From Georgenia_A wangjunii (GTDB lineage: Bacteria; Actinomycetota; Actinomycetes; Actinomycetales; Actinomycetaceae), in the NCBI RefSeq assembly GCF_036421915.1, contig NZ_JAZGOM010000005.1: 64,000 bases of DNA. One strand, 5' to 3'. Numbering within the stretch: position 1 is the stretch's first letter; each line of letters opens with the position of its first letter. Positions 62,339 to 64,000 of this stretch are shown here, in pieces. Below the pieces are notes generated by a model that made no database searches, was not told the DNA's origin, and worked only from the letters and a program-made list of their open reading frames with translations. The position numbers and the translations under genes were made by a program.

Positions 62339-63937
62339 TCAGCGGGCGTCCGGACCCGGCTTCGGCTTGGGCGGTCGAGCGGCGATGCCGAGGGCGAGCG
62401 CGGAGACGAGGACCTGTGCGACGAGGAGCGCGGGCGCGACCTCCCCGACGAGGAGCGCGACGGCCACCGGCGCGGCACCGAGGATCGCGACGTCGGGGCC
62501 GATCGAGGCGAACGTCGCCATCCCGGGCGGGAACGCGCCCATCGGGGTGACGATGAGGGGGCCGGACCAGTCCGGCGACGCGCGGTAGGCCGAGCGCACG
62601 ACGCCGGCCGCCCACACCGGCGCGCTGAGCGCCCCGAGCGCGAGCCAGCCCCCGAGGTCGCCGTAGCGCCACGCGACGACGGCGAACACGGCGAAGGACC
62701 AGGCGAGCATGGCCGCGACGGGCACGGCGAGCCGCCAGCGGCGCACGGCACGCTCGGACAGGGGCAGGAGAGCGTCGAGGGCCGGCGCCATCTCCGCCCA
62801 CCGCGCGCCCTCCGCCGTGGCAAGGGCGGCGATCCACGCCCCCGCGGTGACGCAGAGGACGACGGCGAGCGGCGCGGGCTCCGGCACGAGGAGGGCGGCG
62901 AGCGGCAGGCACGCGCCGACGGCGAGCTGGACGACGTGGCGCCCCGAACGGGCGAGGAGGAGCGCGTCGGCCGTGGCGAGCGCGAGCCCCGGCCGCCGTC
63001 GTCCGCCCCGGCCGCGCAGCCACGCGAGGCGCGCGGAACGCCGCCGCCGGGACGGCGTGGCCACCTGGCTCAGCGCGCGGCCGAGCTCGCGGGTGTCCAT
63101 CGACAGGGCCGCGCCGTGGAGCTGGCCCGTGACGGCGCCACGCTCGCGCAGCTCGGCGTCGGGGACGAGGGGAAGGCGGCGCAGCCTCGCCCAGGCCGCG
63201 AGCGCGGCACCGGCTGCGCACGCCGCGGCGAGCGGGGCGGCGAGCGGCGGGAGGCCGGGCGGCGTCGTCGGGACGAGGGTGAGGACGACGGCGGCGACCG
63301 GCACGAGGGCGAGGGCGGTGTCGGCGACCGTCGCGCGGACCCTCCGCCAGCGCGGGAGCGTCTGCCCGACGGCGAGCGCGCCGGCGGTGGCGGCGCCCGC
63401 GCCCGCACCGAGGGCCGCCATGGCGAGGACCGGCCCCGCACCGGGAGCGGGCGCGAGGACGAGCGCGAGGACCGCTCCTCCGAGCAGGCCAGCGAGGGCG
63501 CAGACGGCGGGCCAGCGCAGCGCGGCGGGGACCAGGAGCGAGCGGCGGTCCCCCGGCAAGGGGAGCCACCACGCCGACTCCGGCCCGCTGAGCGAGACGG
63601 GGCCGAGGCGCGCGAGCAGTCCCGCGGTGGCGGCGAGCGCGGCGACGGCGGCGAGGACGGCGACCCACTGGGGCGCGAGGTTCGCGACGGGGACCTCGTG
63701 CGTCGTCATGGCGGCGCCCGCGCCGAACCGCGCGGCGGCCGCAGCGATGATGGCGCCCGTGACGGCGAGGGTGAGGACGACGGTGTAGACGTCACCGAGC
63801 ACCTCGGCGGCCGACGTCGTCACGCGGGCGCGCTCGAAGCGGCGCGTCCAGCGGCGCATGGACCGCCCCGAGGGGACGGCGGCGGGGACGTCAGCAGCAG
63901 CTGCGCCGTCGCTCTCGGCGCGCGCCCCGCCGCTCAC
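62339..63937 (-). CDS. DUF6297-type polytopic membrane protein, ABC-2-like permease
   Basis: 532 residues with about 12 hydrophobic segments and a short Arg-rich cytoplasmic loop in the middle (SRRRRSARLAWLRGRGGRRRPG). It resembles actinobacterial ABC-type membrane components annotated as DUF6297 (from memory). GPVSLSGPESAWWLPLPGDRRSLLVPAALR is a distinctive segment. The GTG start overlaps the stop of an upstream frame at the window edge (GTGA), the arrangement expected for an ATPase-permease pair. Substrate unknown. Confidence 0.78.
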   Translation of the reverse strand: MSGGARAESDGAAAADVPAAVPSGRSMRRWTRRFERARVTTSAAEVLGDVYTVVLTLAVTGAIIAAAAARFGAGAAMTTHEVPVANLAPQWVAVLAAVAALAATAGLLARLGPVSLSGPESAWWLPLPGDRRSLLVPAALRWPAVCALAGLLGGAVLALVLAPAPGAGPVLAMAALGAGAGAATAGALAVGQTLPRWRRVRATVADTALALVPVAAVVLTLVPTTPPGLPPLAAPLAAACAAGAALAAWARLRRLPLVPDAELRERGAVTGQLHGAALSMDTRELGRALSQVATPSRRRRSARLAWLRGRGGRRRPGLALATADALLLARSGRHVVQLAVGACLPLAALLVPEPAPLAVVLCVTAGAWIAALATAEGARWAEMAPALDALLPLSERAVRRWRLAVPVAAMLAWSFAVFAVVAWRYGDLGGWLALGALSAPVWAAGVVRSAYRASPDWSGPLIVTPMGAFPPGMATFASIGPDVAILGAAPVAVALLVGEVAPALLVAQVLVSALALGIAARPPKPKPGPDAR

Positions 63938-64000
63938 AGCGCCCCGATCGCGGCGGCGCCCTCCGCGGGGCTGAGGAGGCGGACCTCGTCGTCGGCGAGG
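63934..64000 (-). CDS. C-terminal end of an upstream gene, probably an ABC ATPase (partial)
   Basis: Only the last 22 codons are in the window, reading LADDEVRLLSPAEGAAAIGAL. The LADDEVRLL segment fits the C-terminal strand of ABC ATPase domains. The stop overlaps the start of the membrane protein by 4 nt, indicating translational coupling. The identity is inferred from context; too little is visible to be sure. Confidence 0.5.
   Translation of the reverse strand, partial: LADDEVRLLSPAEGAAAIGAL

Overview
The window is high-G+C DNA (roughly 70-75% by eye) with GTG starts, dense operons joined by 1-4 nt stop/start overlaps, and a gene content typical of an actinobacterium of the order Micrococcales (Cellulomonas/Actinotalea/Georgenia-like; the genus is a guess). 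Evidence for this includes the rne-rplU-rpmA-obgE-proB block, the proA-nadD-rsfS-tRNA-Ala block, the coaD-yceD-rnc-mutM block, Ku with a lysine-rich tail, a POL-PE-LIG LigD, and a DUF222/HNH (13E12-type) protein. No insertion sequence, prophage or CRISPR array was seen.

Layout. (1) 1-10.1 kb is one end of an extracellular contractile injection system (eCIS) locus. On the minus strand are an AAA+ ATPase (cut by the window edge), a DUF4255 cap/assembly protein and a 1,611-residue secreted propeller/Ig-like/nidogen protein, then a LuxR-type regulator. Divergent from these are a membrane-anchored coiled-coil protein and a PAAR spike tip. (2) 10.2-22.5 kb holds housekeeping and accessory genes: an AI-2E-family permease, RecQ, a secreted three-module beta-lactamase-fold/GHL10 protein, succinate-semialdehyde dehydrogenase coupled to a Ddn-type reductase, an MFS permease and two proteins of unknown function. 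(3) 22.6-27.6 kb has tRNA-Ala, a histidine phosphatase, rsfS, a tail-anchored repeat protein, nadD and proA. (4) 27.8-44 kb is a 16 kb block lying between proA and proB, which are neighbours in most relatives. It carries an HNH protein, ligD, a four-gene peptide ABC transporter, an MFS permease, a beta-lactamase-fold lipoprotein, ku, a DsbA-like protein with a tiny downstream ORF, and a DeoR regulator. (5) 44-53.7 kb is proB-obgE-rpmA-rplU, then three small accessory genes, then rne. (6) 54.2-60.8 kb has a DevS/DevR-like two-component pair arranged tail to tail, then mutM, rnc, yceD(DUF177), a DivIVA-like gene, coaD and rsmD. (7) 60.9-64 kb has a lipoprotein serpin and the start of a DUF6297-type membrane ABC system cut by the right edge.

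Working together: the eCIS genes form a divergent pair of transcription units around a 16 bp palindrome next to the LuxR-type regulator. LigD and Ku form a two-component non-homologous end-joining system, with an unusual acidic linker in LigD and a basic tail in Ku. ProB and ProA catalyse consecutive steps of proline synthesis although their genes have been separated. The rne-rplU-rpmA-obgE and rnc-yceD-rsfS genes serve RNA processing and ribosome assembly. The observations most worth following up are the giant nidogen/propeller protein embedded in the eCIS operon, the NHEJ-bearing block that splits proBA, the secreted serpin, and the beta-lactamase/GHL10 fusion.
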